From: Anaerolineales bacterium
GTDB taxonomy: Bacteria > Chloroflexota > Anaerolineae > Anaerolineales > Villigracilaceae
Length of the DNA stretch: 64,000 nt
Direction: 5' to 3'
Assembly: GCA_030834895.1 (NCBI GenBank)
Contig: JAUQXA010000059.1
Location: 186,001 to 250,000 of the forward strand
Part shown: positions 37,801-44,338 of the stretch, piece after piece
Numbering within the stretch: position 1 is the stretch's first letter
Layout: every line of letters begins with the position of its first letter
Made by a program: the position numbers and the translations under genes
Notes under the pieces: generated by a model
What the model was told of the DNA's origin: nothing
What the model saw: only the letters and a program-made list of their open reading frames with translations
Databases searched by the model: none

Positions 37801-38669
37801 CGACGCCAAATGTCCCCACGCCACCGGATGATTACTATGACCCAGCCACCAACGCACTGACCTTTAACTGGGATGTCTTCCCGCTGGGCAGCACCGCCAC
37901 CATCACCTTTACAGCCACTTTCGTAGGACCCGCTCCCGTCGTTAACAGCGCCAACGTCTTGTGGAGCAGCATGCCGATTGATCCACAACCCGGCGGAGCA
38001 CCAGTGCTCCTCTCGCCTTTCAATGATTACTCTACTGAGCGCTGGTATGACCCCGCCGACCTGACAGGACTCAACCCCTATGGCAGGACCGCCTCTGTTA
38101 CCATCACATTGCCGGTGGATGAGGGAGGCTTTGATCACGATGGATTAAGACTGCCCGCCACAGGATTTGCCCCGGACGTTGTGACAGAATTGCCTCCCCT
38201 GCCAGCCGACTTTGCCTATGCTCCGACCAGCATTACGCTTGAGATACCCAAGCTCAAACAAACCATGAACATTGCCGGAGTTCCATTCGACAACAAGAAA
38301 CACGAATGGAATTTGACATGGCTGAACACCGAAGCGGGCTGGCTTGAGAATACCGCTTTCCCGACCCATGCTGGCAACTCCGCGCTCACTGCGCACACCA
38401 CACTGTCCAATGGCCAATCTGGTCCCTTTGCCAAACTGTCCACCCTCAGTTATGGAGATCAGGTCATCATCCATCTGGACGGGCAGAAATACATCTTTGA
38501 AGTGCGTGACAACAAACAGGTGAAACCCAGCGCGGTCAAGTCCACGCTCAAACATGAAGTGTATCCCTGGCTCACCCTGGTCACCTGTAAGTCATATAAC
38601 GAGAAGACCGGTGAATATGCCTACCGCACTGTGGTACGCGCGGTTTTGGTCAAGGTCTTGGATGAATAG
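25824..38669 (+). CDS. Giant secreted adhesin with LPATG motif and C-terminal sortase domain
   Basis: 4281 aa. A signal peptide (about 1-30, ending VQAA) is followed by eight tandem repeats (starting near 35, 182, 316, 458, 598, 732, 885, 1025) of the form K-x-F-x-P...ITL-N...DxLP-G...CTI-V..N-IP-G. Fifteen SdrD_B-like beta domains follow (about 1178-3750), each opening like YSLGNRVWLDTDNDG with Asp-rich loops that probably bind calcium. Then come a pilin-isopeptide-like unit (3750-3930), a DUF11-like unit, and LPATG (4110-4114) in LPATGFAP. No membrane segment follows. Instead residues about 4140-4281 form a sortase domain: His4191 (LTAH), Cys4255 (LVTC) and Arg4268. Expression seems controlled by the riboswitch upstream. 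Terminator at 38701. Confidence 0.88.
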   Translation: MNHSARSIVLAVFLALALALAQVSPVQAASLPVEINKQFTPLQIDAGGESTLKITIFNPNIYPLTAVAFTDNLVGVQPGLFIVDYLGSGSGVVSNSCGPVGSVTANPGATTISLTGGTVPAQTTVPGQCSIEVAVSSVTEGNLINRITAGALTATGAEGPIVNTSPASATISVIAVDPPSMSKGFNPNTIYVGQTSQLTIRINNNDADTNLTEVSFTDSLPAGVKLSTPASPVMTGCGAGTLTAVDDTTTVSLSGGTVTPSVDCIIRVNVTGVGGEYTNIIPAGPLNPNSLHTRQGVTNGSDARADLNIQPVVISKAFAPNAINAGDTAVLTITLQNPTLSDYTGASITDTMPTGLTVLAAPVPATTCTGGIVTLVSTVNPNDSVRLTGGTIPARVPPAALGTCTITATVRANFTGAGGVLTNQIQPGDFRANGGLVTNVNWVRTDITVTPALTGTKAFSNPPYAVIPLNGTATVRITLNNNSSTAFTDVDFTDTLPANLVISGTPASPQCGGAITFTPGPAPAGSVTLTNGTIPANSSCTINFDVTSVTPGTYSNSLDPGSVNACTAALGCVGNGSAITTGTDLTVVNAPVLPMEVGKNFSPANVLGSITRVTITVTAPLDIAVSNINLIDTLPTDQATGLNQMTVSTTPGFATTCPGGAVSTNPGRTQLILNGASLAAGASCTFSANVTAPSGVYINDIPTGAIQTTQLRTNQLDTATATASLTSMTMRKAFYPKVVQADGKSTLTITLENTSPLPLKNLDLTDLLPGNTTNGVVIANPANAITTCEILPLEPASITAAPGTQTIRLQNGTVPAQVAGIDGICTITLDVQGKSSSPNTSTDYPNTIPVTNVSATEGVGGPALRPLSPATDTLTVRKLEMGIVKGFDPVLVYGGATSTMTVRLINPNSTTLTGITFTDNFASISSGIILANPPMFDTGTCGGTLTGAPGASSFTFSGGILYPNRPCEMTLRVIMNENGNRTNEIPAYDPLNPAAGGVTTFNGVYNEDPTQASLTNLPGLSVVKVFNPNPVNINDAVQMTITISNTSNVAVVNMGLLDEFPTAPLGLVVVDGPGAADDPINNCTDTGAPATLVSSTTGLPLSTGDTGIRLTGGSLQGKGSPLPNPHETCTIQLYVRSSNPGAFENIIPVGNIMGTTPGGELVQNLNPGSDILRVGSLYSLGNRVWLDTDNDGAIDSNEVGVDDVVVQLYSADGSGNPMGPVRRTEITDQGGYYRFDDLEPGDYVVVIPRDNFTNIGAGDVAPLDALTGYWSTGTSINASNVLSDSTVTDPDNNTDSDENGVTQTAGAFNGAVISRAVTLGPGASEPTNDADRPLANPFGESPNDYSNRTVDFGFYRLSVGDLVFVDSNGSGTYGAGDSTMSGARVQLFAGNGTTEINVGPDGVLGTSDDAPNGLTTDATGEYFFDGLAAGNYVVKVTPPPAGGYSSTTDSADTTTPNSNVNNNDNGLGTGTGQVSSNPVTLTPGSSGAQNQNTITQATGATHNPTMDFGFLLYSLGNRVWFDTDDDGSIDAGEVGVSGARVQLFNSGGTEIFVGADGILGTTDDATGGVFTNSTGYYRFDNLPAGDYVVRVSNSNFTSGPLRGYWSSGTLMDASGNLSDSTSNDVDTDVDDSDENGITTFSSASITSVNPINYVSSAPITLGGVPPEPTGETDLSGGQGTVDDHANMTADFGFYRTAIGNLVFVNSLAGGTDDGDYDVGLDNPLQNAVVTLYASDGTTQVPTGADGVLGSGTDNNTGITTPATGIYAFNGLPAGDYVVKVTPPAGYSSIVDTANAADTTDPDTNADNNDNGIGVAAGQVSSGALTMSPATETLSATITRNDATGTTTDASVDFGFISPTYSLGNRVWYDTNNNGVIDVGETGINGVTVRLYQDTNGNGSYNAGDALIASATTAAIGGVNGYYRFDNLAAGEYVVVLPTPPAGYWSSGTRRADASGVITDTFGPDPDNDTDIDDNGITTFTTPANPEEAAVSYVSSAAVTLGPGSAEPVSENDPAAPFWQGTSDNRANMTVDFGFYRTRIGDLVFIDNNNDGFYNAGDAVLPGATVQLFTSDGLIQIGANVTTPAAGTYAFTNQPEGNYVIKVTPPVGYSSAIDTAGSANPNSNVNNDDNGIGTAAGIVVTSSGTLTMNPGTDAAKPNRTITAGNTQDNTVDFGFVPLRFSLGNRVWFDTNNNNLYDNDGPGGNPDEMGVSGVRVDLYRDTNNDNVPDGASIGFATTDANGYYRFDNLLAGNYIVRIPADNFIDSGAPDPYKSLVGYWSSGTTIANNGTVSDSTSLVANDPDNDTDNDENGVTTFAGNNVSYVSSAAVTLGPGNTEPTTDNDPVTNPEAGEQVNNQSNRTVDFGFYRTQVGNLVFYDADTSGHYNAGDTPIANALVRLYAADNTTDLIPGGILTDAGGNYLFGGLPAGDYIVKVDTPAGLIGTIDSNPQNDNDNPDTNVDNNDNGDGQSSGLVTSDITDRLTTTPGSTGALGNNTVTLATGTTVNPTVDFGFVHAYSVGNRVWYDTNNDGVLDAGESGINGVRVQLFNSVGTEIITGADGRRGTADDGWGPDGISGNGDDGAGGLFTSGGGYYRFDDLPAGDYVIRIPADNFRNVGAGDTVPGDPLRGYWSTGVTISNAGVISESLTNDPDNDRDAFNGTILTSDENGRTVFSAPGVVDYVVADTVTLGASAEPLNDNDPLPNPAATEAPNDRSNRTVDFGFYRVEIGNLIFSDNDISGHFNAGDTALSGVLVHLFASNGTTEIITGADGIPGTADDGLGPDGVASGGDDGTGGIRTDAAGSYLFSGLPQGNYIIKVDAPAGSVSTIDSNPQADNDNPNTNTDNNDNGDGVAGGTVTFDTGDSLTMNPGVDAAKPNRTVSNATGTTTDPTIDFGFVGMVAIGNRVWIDDGAGTFANANNGRLDAGEVGVNNVTVQLYGLGADGIAGTVDDNLVRTTSTASIGANAGYYQFDNLFPGQYYVKIPASEFSTGGDLIGYASSVGNGGSGDDDDQSGVNGDENGVDNADLASNGIVTPIYTLLPGTEPTTDEHVGMYTGALSNDSVNFTADFGFFYPLSIGNRIFLDNGAGIAAFLDNGIMNAGELPIENVRVELWRDTNGTAGLQVSGATSDTLLRFDITDIGGYYLFDGLNAGEYYVHIPAVNFTTGALQGTNNSTPTGAENAGVAGNPYTPNTDRDDNGVNNTRPDLNGISSGPVLLVRDNEPINESELSADTGVAFGNDPTTDDGPNSRGRYGESDNNSNLTVDFGLVPVYSLGNRVWLDTGGTTGTPNNGVMDGDEAGINGVAVRLYRDSNDDGTPDGPSISTTATDANGYYRFDNLTAGTYIVEVVPPVGLGSTVDANQDADDNVDNNDDGVLVLVSDEVRSRPITLGDLPEPTGEEPTPNPDSANGEAPDAQSNRTVDFGFVGAVAIGNVVWLDTGAGYNNGIYEPADENGVDNVTVQLFTAAGVEVPVGPDGILGTADDTPGGMVTSGGGYYSFDRLIPGNYYVYIPAAEFQAGGELYTYLSSTDSIPATTSQADDNNADENGIDGTLANPLIVNGIRTLTYTLTPGAMPTGEGQSNYTGTLPDNSVNFTADFGFIEAYSLGNRVWFDDDKNGLRNGTEPGLDNVTVNLYLESDPVTIIRITTTDVDGYYRFDDLVADSYIVEVVPPAGYASTVDAGDPDTDVDDDDDNGVNFIGSNVRSDSVTLGPGGIEPETEDNPTTNPEATLGEAPDNRSNRTVDFGFVDSTATSEKQLTATTMMDTDPTTGNPIAGTDVTATPRVAIGEILTYVARLRIPSGSTLTSLGAADQLDDGLAFVGCDSIIASDPGLTTNLVGGFDAACNNPGITPPANPLISPRTGGYNDAGRINFSLGDVTNATADTQILAITYRVIVLDIPSNQNGVGGLNNSVIWSWGGGNQLPAQANPVEIVEPDLSIDKRSTPSTAPIGANISFNISIAHTAESSMDAFDVVVSDILPTGLQYVAGSLQFAGATPNVPTPPDDYYDPATNALTFNWDVFPLGSTATITFTATFVGPAPVVNSANVLWSSMPIDPQPGGAPVLLSPFNDYSTERWYDPADLTGLNPYGRTASVTITLPVDEGGFDHDGLRLPATGFAPDVVTELPPLPADFAYAPTSITLEIPKLKQTMNIAGVPFDNKKHEWNLTWLNTEAGWLENTAFPTHAGNSALTAHTTLSNGQSGPFAKLSTLSYGDQVIIHLDGQKYIFEVRDNKQVKPSAVKSTLKHEVYPWLTLVTCKSYNEKTGEYAYRTVVRAVLVKVLDE

Positions 38670-38700
38670 GTTGTAAAAGCTGAAAATTAGTCGACAGCAG

Positions 38701-38736
38701 AAATGCGGAGTTGTCATCAAGGCAGCTCCGCATTTT
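38701..38736 (+). terminator. Terminator after the giant adhesin gene
   Basis: AAATGCGGAG (38701-38710) pairs with CTCCGCATTT (38726-38735) and ends in TTTT. It isolates the adhesin from the TIR gene. Confidence 0.85.
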
Positions 38737-38777
38737 CGTCTGTCCGGCGTATAATTCACCAATGGGAGACCATGTTT

Positions 38778-39350
38778 ATGAAACAGTTGAAAGTTTTCCT
38801 CTGCCACTCATCGGATGACAAACCGGAAGTAAAGGATTTATATAACCTGCTCGTAGAACACGGAGCCGACCCCTGGCTGGATGTTGAGAAACTTTTACCC
38901 GGGCAGGATTGGAACCTTGAGATCAACAAGGCGCTGGATGATTCGGATGTCATCCTGCTCTGTCTAACAAAGAAATCCGTGGATAAGGAGGGCTACGTCC
39001 AGCGGGAAATCCGCATTGCACTGGACCGCGCATTGGAAATGCCCGAGGGACGCATCTTCCTCATTCCTGCCCGTCTCGAGGAATGTGACCTCCCCTACAA
39101 AATCAGGACCTACCAGTGGGTCGACCTGTTCACCTCAGACGGTATGGGTAAATTACTACAAAGCCTGAACCTGCGCGCAAGCCAGGTAAGAGCACAGCCG
39201 CTTTCCGTAGATGGCGCATCGCCTGTGGTCAAAAAGCCCGCGCCCCAAAAATCAGGTGGGACAAAGTCATCCAACACAAAGATAAACATTCACGGAAACG
39301 TCACAGGTTCCAACATTGTTATTGGCAACGACAATGATGTCAACAATTGA
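38778..39350 (+). CDS. TIR-domain protein with a Gly/Asn-rich tail
   Basis: 190 aa from the ATG at 38778, which has GGGAGA eight bases upstream; the ATG at 38772 is too close to it. The TIR domain (about 1-120) opens KQLKVFLCHSSDDK and includes WLDVEKLLPGQDW, and YVQREIRIAL, where Glu77 lines up with the catalytic Glu of NAD-cleaving TIR domains such as SARM1. A Pro/Ser/Lys linker (about 140-165) leads to NIHGNVTGSNIVIGNDNDV, a short beta-solenoid-like tail seen on signalling and defence proteins. TIR proteins often deplete NAD or make nucleotide signals. It has no visible partner gene and lies between the two riboswitch-linked adhesins. Confidence 0.85.
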   Translation: MKQLKVFLCHSSDDKPEVKDLYNLLVEHGADPWLDVEKLLPGQDWNLEINKALDDSDVILLCLTKKSVDKEGYVQREIRIALDRALEMPEGRIFLIPARLEECDLPYKIRTYQWVDLFTSDGMGKLLQSLNLRASQVRAQPLSVDGASPVVKKPAPQKSGGTKSSNTKINIHGNVTGSNIVIGNDNDVNN

Positions 39351-39388
39351 CACCCCATCATTTAATTAATGCGGTTTGTCCATTTTTG

Positions 39389-39417
39389 TTGACATTTTTG
39401 TGAGTATCTCGTAAAAT
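39389..39417 (+). promoter_or_regulatory. Promoter of the 1517-aa adhesin transcript
   Basis: TTGACA (39389-39394), 17-base spacer, TAAAAT (39412-39417). The predicted start near 39424 leaves about 110 bases before the riboswitch. Confidence 0.7.
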
Positions 39418-39534
39418 AGACAAAAGCAGTCTTTTTTAGAAATTGGAGTAGACACGACAAACAAGCAATGCTTCATTGAGGTTGATTCTGTCCTGACTTC
39501 CTGAACTGGAAAGATTTCCCTGAGTTGTATCTTT

Positions 39535-39625
39535 TACGGATGCGATGACTCAGCCCCTGGAATTGGTCGCTTATTTCCTTGATTGGAAATCGGGTGCTGA
39601 CGAGCAAGCAACGAAACCGGCCGTA
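39535..39625 (+). promoter_or_regulatory. Cyclic-di-GMP-II-type riboswitch aptamer, copy 2
   Basis: Same blocks as copy 1: TACGG/CCGTA closing stem, GGATGCGATGA, GAATTGGTCGCTT, hairpin ATTTCC/GGAAAT, then GAGCAAGCAACGAAACCGG. The long-range pairing is CAGCCCC with GGGTGCTG, different in sequence from copy 1 but in the same place. Confidence 0.8.
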
Positions 39626-39653
39626 GGCTGTTTTTGTTGCTTGTTTTTATTTA
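39605..39653 (+). terminator. Terminator sharing the 3' strand of riboswitch copy 2
   Basis: CAAGCAAC (39605-39612) pairs with GTTGCTTG (39636-39643), followed by TTTTTATTT. The left arm belongs to the aptamer, giving the same on-switch layout as at 25726. Confidence 0.85.
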
Positions 39654-39694
39654 TCATGAAAGTTCCATCAGACCGACAATTAAGGATGTAAATT

Positions 39695-42600
39695 ATGTTC
39701 AAATCACTTAGGTCTCTGTTTCTGTTATTTGTTTTGGCCGGGTCGCTTTTCATATACCCTGTGGAAACAGCATATGCAATCGCCATTCCGGCTGAAATCA
39801 ACAAACAGTTCACGCCAATATTGATCGATGCTGGCGGGACTTCCGTGCTGCGGGTGACAGTTTTCAACCCGAATACTTTTCCGTTGACAAACGTGAGTTG
39901 GACCGATAACCTGGTCGGCGTGCAGCCAGGTTTGTCCATCGCGCCTCCAGGATTACTCAACTCCACCTGTGGCAATGGTGTCACGGCCGTGCCCGGCACG
40001 ACCACGTTATCGTTGAGCAATGGTACCGTTCCCGCCCAGGCCCTGTCCACGCCGGGGGAATGTTACGTGGAAATCAATGTTACATCCACCACACCGGGCA
40101 ACCTTATTAATACCATCCCTGAGCGCAACTTGAACGCCAATGGAAATGACGGCGGAACCCCGGTCACAATTACCAACACCACGCCTGCAAGCGCCACGTT
40201 GACAGTACTTTCTTTGCTGCCGCCCACATTGAGCAAGGGCTTTTCGCCAAACACAATATCCATGGGAAATGTCAGCACGCTGACAATTACGATCAACAAC
40301 AATGATTCAGATACAAACCTGACCGGCACATCGTTCACAGATACCCTGCCCGCCGGCGTTGTGCTTGCCAACCCGGCGGTTGGGGCAAACCCGCTGACCA
40401 ACTGCGGTGGCTCCGCTTCACTGACCGCAAACCCTGGCGGAAATACAATTGCTTTAGCCAACGCAACCGTTACCCCAAGCCAGAATTGTACCGTCACTGT
40501 AAACGTCACCTCTAATACCCAGGGCGTTTATGTCAATACCATCCCCGCCGGCCCCTCCGCACCAGGCTCAATTAGAACTGACCAGGGGGTTACAAACACC
40601 AACCCTGCCACCGCCACGTTGAATGTCCAGCCTGTTAATGTCAATAAGCAATTCAGCCCCACTGCCTTTCAAGCCGGTGGAACGAGCACATTGACGATCA
40701 CAATTCAAAACCCCACAGGCTCCGCCTACACAGGTGTGAATCTAGCCGATACCCTGCCGACCACACCCAACACCAACCTGAGCTACATTGCTGGTTCTTC
40801 CATTACAACTTGTCTTCCTGGAACAGTATCAAATACCAGCACAACTGTCACATTGACGGGCGGCACAATTCCCCCCAACTCCACATGCACGATCACCGTC
40901 AATGTCACCACGCCAAATGGCGCAACTGCCGCAACGTATCGGAATATCATCCCCGCCGGTGCCATCACCATCGCCAATCAGCCGGGCGCAACGAATATAG
41001 TCCAGGCAACGGCAGATGTCAGCGTATATGCAACGAGCACGGGCATGACTGGGAGTGTCAAATCATTCTTCCCTAATGTCATCGATGCGGGACAAAACTC
41101 AAGGCTGCGGATCGACCTCTTCGCGCCCGCCGATACAAACCTGACGAACTTTTCCATAACCGACAATCTGCCGGCGGGCGTCACTGTCAGCAATTCCAGC
41201 GCTCCATCGGCAGTTGGTTGTGGATCAACGCCGCCTCTTGTGTTTGCTCCACAGGTTGGAGATACCACAATTTCTCTCAGCGGCGGCACCATTCTTGCCG
41301 GGGCCCGCTGTCGAATCCAGGTTTATGTTACCAGCAGCACACCTGGAACCGTCACCAATCGCATCACTCCCGATGATATTTCGAATACCGAAAATCGCAA
41401 CCCGTCCGGCGACCTCACGGCCAACCTGACTGTAAATGGATTGGAAAATCTTTCTGCCAGCAAGGCATTCAATCCACCCACCGTCAACCCAGGCGGTTTA
41501 TCCGTTTTGACAATCACCCTGCAAAATACTTATCCTTCTCCAATTGTCGATGTAACTGTTACCGATCCGCTGCCAGGTTCAGTGACGGATGGCGTCGTAG
41601 TGGCTCCCGTTCCAAATGCCAGCACAACTTGTACTGGTGGAAGTGTAACCGCAGTCCCCGGATCGCAAACAATCACAATGACTGGTGGAACTGTTCCAGC
41701 CCAGGTTGGAAATGTGCCGGGAATCTGTACCATCACTGTTACAGTTCAAGGCAATGACAGCAATGCCACACCGAGCAATCGCACAAATATAATTCCAACG
41801 ACCAATGTTTCAGGTACGGTTCAAAGTACAGGGACAACAATAAATTCAATAACCAGCGCGCAAGCCACTCTTAGAACTGAAATACTCTCCATCGGCGTGG
41901 TGAAGGGATTCAACCCTGTGCTGGTATATGGCGGCGCGTACTCGACCATGAGTGTTCAACTTGTCAATCCGAATGACATAACGTTAACAGGTATTACCTT
42001 CACCGATAACATGGACTTGCTCGGCCCAGGGATCGTACTGGCCGATCCTGTTGCCTTTGATGTCGGTTCCTGCGGCGGCGCCCTTACCGGAAATCCCGGA
42101 GATTCATCCTTCTCTTTCAGCGACGGCGTTTTGCCTCCCAATTCAAACTGTACCTTGACCCTTCGCGTTGTGATGTCTGTCAATGGAAATCGCACCAACC
42201 GAATTCCGGCTGGCGCTGTTACCACCGACAATGGGGTGAGCAGTACTCAACCAACGGAAGCCTCGCTGACCAACCTGCCAGGTGCAAGCGTCACCAAGAG
42301 CTTCAATCCCAATGCGATTCTGGCCGGCGATTACTCCACCTTGACGATCACCATCAAGAACACCAGCAACATCCCCCTTGTTGGCATGGCTTTGACGGAT
42401 AATTTCCCCGGAGCCTTGCCTGCCGGTTTGGAAATTGCCGGAGCATCGGCGCCTGCGCCGGTCAACAATTGTGGTGGAACCTTGACGGCTGTGGCCGGGA
42501 GTCAGACCATACAATTGACCGATGGCAGCCTTGCCAGCGACTCATCCTGTACCATCTCCGTAAGTGTGACCAGCAGCGTTCCCGGAAGTTACGTCAACAC

Positions 42601-44248
42601 CATTCCAGCTGGGGCGCTTAAAAACGACCAGGGCGCAACCAATGCCACGCCTGCAACCGACACACTGGTTGTGACAGGTAACTCGAGCGGACTGACCAAA
42701 ATCATTTCAGGTACCAACCAATCATTTACCAGCGGATCAAGCGTCGGCATTGGTGAAATCGTCACCTATCAGGCAAGTGTGGTGATTCCTCCCGGTTCGC
42801 ATTCCAACGCCACACTTGTCGATACAATGCAACGCGGTCTCGCATTCGTCGGATGCGACACGATCATCGCTCCCGGGCTGACGACCAATGGGAACAGCGA
42901 TTTCTCTTCAGTCTGCTCCAACCCGACGGTGGATGATGCGGGAGGCGGCACAACCGCAGATATCGACCGCCGTGTCACCTATGATTTCGGGACATTGGCG
43001 AATAACGGTCAAACGGATACCACATTGACCATTACCTACCGCGCAATCGTCATCGATATTGCCACAAATGTTGATGGCTCAAACCTGAACAACAGCGCGG
43101 CTTGGAACTCGTCGACCGGGAATATTGGACCCACACAGTCTACCGTGAACATTCTTGAGCCTGATCTTACAATTGCAAAGACAGCGGACGTAAACTTTAT
43201 CGCCAACGGCTCTCCGGCAACATTTACGCTTGCAATTTCACATACTGCCGCGAGCAATACAGACGCCTTCGACGTGGTGGTTTTGGATGTGTTACCTGCG
43301 GGATTGGATTTCGTCCCGAATTCAATTGACTGTGATGACGGAGAACAGGATCCTGACCCTGGAACCTGCATTTACGACACAGCAACCCGAACGATCAGGG
43401 CTCAATGGAGCACATTCACCCAGTTGCCAGCCAGTGACCGGGGCATCATCCGGTTTGGAGTGATTGGAAATTCTTCCATCCTTGCCAATGGAAGTGTGAC
43501 CAATGTCGCCAATGTCGAATGGTCAAGTATGCCGGGCGATCAAAGGACTCCGCAATCTTTCTCTGTACCGCCAAACCCGTTTGCGACCGAGCGTTTTTAC
43601 GACCCGCTTGATCAGGTGAATATTTACAACTCCAGCACCTCGCTTACGCTTACACCTCTCGGAGGCGGAGACGACAACGATGGCGGCGGCGACAGAGGAG
43701 ATAGAAGAACGTCCACTGGTGGCGCGGGCGGATTCCTCATTCCAGTAACGGGTTTCGCGCCTAATGTTGTGACCAGGTTGGATGTCGAAACACGCCCTAC
43801 TTACGATCCGACAGGTCTCGTACTTGAGATTCCGGTGATCAAGGTTAACGCTCCAGTTGCGGGCGTTCAGCTAAAGGATGGTAGTTGGGATGTCTCATGG
43901 CTGCAAAATCAGGTCGGCTGGCTGAACGGGACCGCATATCCAACATGGACAGGCAATAGTGTGCTCACGGGGCATACTGTCAATGCGGTTGGGCAGCCCA
44001 GCATATTCTCAAAGCTAAGACAATTGAATGTCGGCGAATATATTTATGTGTATGATCGGGGTTACCGGTACACCTACAAAGTCGAATCGAACAAACTGGT
44101 ACAACCAGACGACATCACCGTGCTAAAGCATGAAGACAAGGCATATCTCACCCTCATTACTTGCGATGCTTATGACGAAAAGGCCGGCACCTACCTGAAA
44201 CGCATTGCAGTACGCGCGGTGCTGGTGGACGTGCGGGAGGCAAAATAA
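39695..44248 (+). CDS. Secreted repeat adhesin with IPVTG motif and C-terminal sortase domain
   Basis: 1517 aa, paralogue of the 4281-aa protein. Signal peptide (about 1-30), then seven K-x-F-x-P repeats starting near 35, 182, 318, 456, 590, 737 and 868, a pilin-isopeptide-like unit (about 1000-1150), a DUF11-like unit (about 1155-1310), and a Gly/Asp/Arg linker. IPVTG (1349-1353) lies in IPVTGFAPNVV. The sortase domain (about 1375-1517) has His1427 (LTGH), Cys1490 (LITC) and Arg1503, 13 after the Cys as in SrtA. It lacks the SdrD_B array of its paralogue and any C-terminal membrane anchor. Ribosome site AAGGATG. Controlled by riboswitch copy 2. Confidence 0.88.
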   Translation: MFKSLRSLFLLFVLAGSLFIYPVETAYAIAIPAEINKQFTPILIDAGGTSVLRVTVFNPNTFPLTNVSWTDNLVGVQPGLSIAPPGLLNSTCGNGVTAVPGTTTLSLSNGTVPAQALSTPGECYVEINVTSTTPGNLINTIPERNLNANGNDGGTPVTITNTTPASATLTVLSLLPPTLSKGFSPNTISMGNVSTLTITINNNDSDTNLTGTSFTDTLPAGVVLANPAVGANPLTNCGGSASLTANPGGNTIALANATVTPSQNCTVTVNVTSNTQGVYVNTIPAGPSAPGSIRTDQGVTNTNPATATLNVQPVNVNKQFSPTAFQAGGTSTLTITIQNPTGSAYTGVNLADTLPTTPNTNLSYIAGSSITTCLPGTVSNTSTTVTLTGGTIPPNSTCTITVNVTTPNGATAATYRNIIPAGAITIANQPGATNIVQATADVSVYATSTGMTGSVKSFFPNVIDAGQNSRLRIDLFAPADTNLTNFSITDNLPAGVTVSNSSAPSAVGCGSTPPLVFAPQVGDTTISLSGGTILAGARCRIQVYVTSSTPGTVTNRITPDDISNTENRNPSGDLTANLTVNGLENLSASKAFNPPTVNPGGLSVLTITLQNTYPSPIVDVTVTDPLPGSVTDGVVVAPVPNASTTCTGGSVTAVPGSQTITMTGGTVPAQVGNVPGICTITVTVQGNDSNATPSNRTNIIPTTNVSGTVQSTGTTINSITSAQATLRTEILSIGVVKGFNPVLVYGGAYSTMSVQLVNPNDITLTGITFTDNMDLLGPGIVLADPVAFDVGSCGGALTGNPGDSSFSFSDGVLPPNSNCTLTLRVVMSVNGNRTNRIPAGAVTTDNGVSSTQPTEASLTNLPGASVTKSFNPNAILAGDYSTLTITIKNTSNIPLVGMALTDNFPGALPAGLEIAGASAPAPVNNCGGTLTAVAGSQTIQLTDGSLASDSSCTISVSVTSSVPGSYVNTIPAGALKNDQGATNATPATDTLVVTGNSSGLTKIISGTNQSFTSGSSVGIGEIVTYQASVVIPPGSHSNATLVDTMQRGLAFVGCDTIIAPGLTTNGNSDFSSVCSNPTVDDAGGGTTADIDRRVTYDFGTLANNGQTDTTLTITYRAIVIDIATNVDGSNLNNSAAWNSSTGNIGPTQSTVNILEPDLTIAKTADVNFIANGSPATFTLAISHTAASNTDAFDVVVLDVLPAGLDFVPNSIDCDDGEQDPDPGTCIYDTATRTIRAQWSTFTQLPASDRGIIRFGVIGNSSILANGSVTNVANVEWSSMPGDQRTPQSFSVPPNPFATERFYDPLDQVNIYNSSTSLTLTPLGGGDDNDGGGDRGDRRTSTGGAGGFLIPVTGFAPNVVTRLDVETRPTYDPTGLVLEIPVIKVNAPVAGVQLKDGSWDVSWLQNQVGWLNGTAYPTWTGNSVLTGHTVNAVGQPSIFSKLRQLNVGEYIYVYDRGYRYTYKVESNKLVQPDDITVLKHEDKAYLTLITCDAYDEKAGTYLKRIAVRAVLVDVREAK

Positions 44249-44279
44249 GTTCCGCGCCATTCTCCCATCTGTCAGAACA

Positions 44280-44317
44280 AACGCCTCCATGATCTCGGTC
44301 ACGGAGGCGTTCCTTTT
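44280..44317. terminator. Bidirectional terminator between the adhesin and the aminotransferase
   Basis: AACGCCTCC (44280-44288) pairs with GGAGGCGTT (44303-44311), followed by CCTTTTATT. The genes on both sides converge on it. Confidence 0.82.
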
Positions 44318-44338
44318 ATTCAAATCCTGCTTGTTGAA

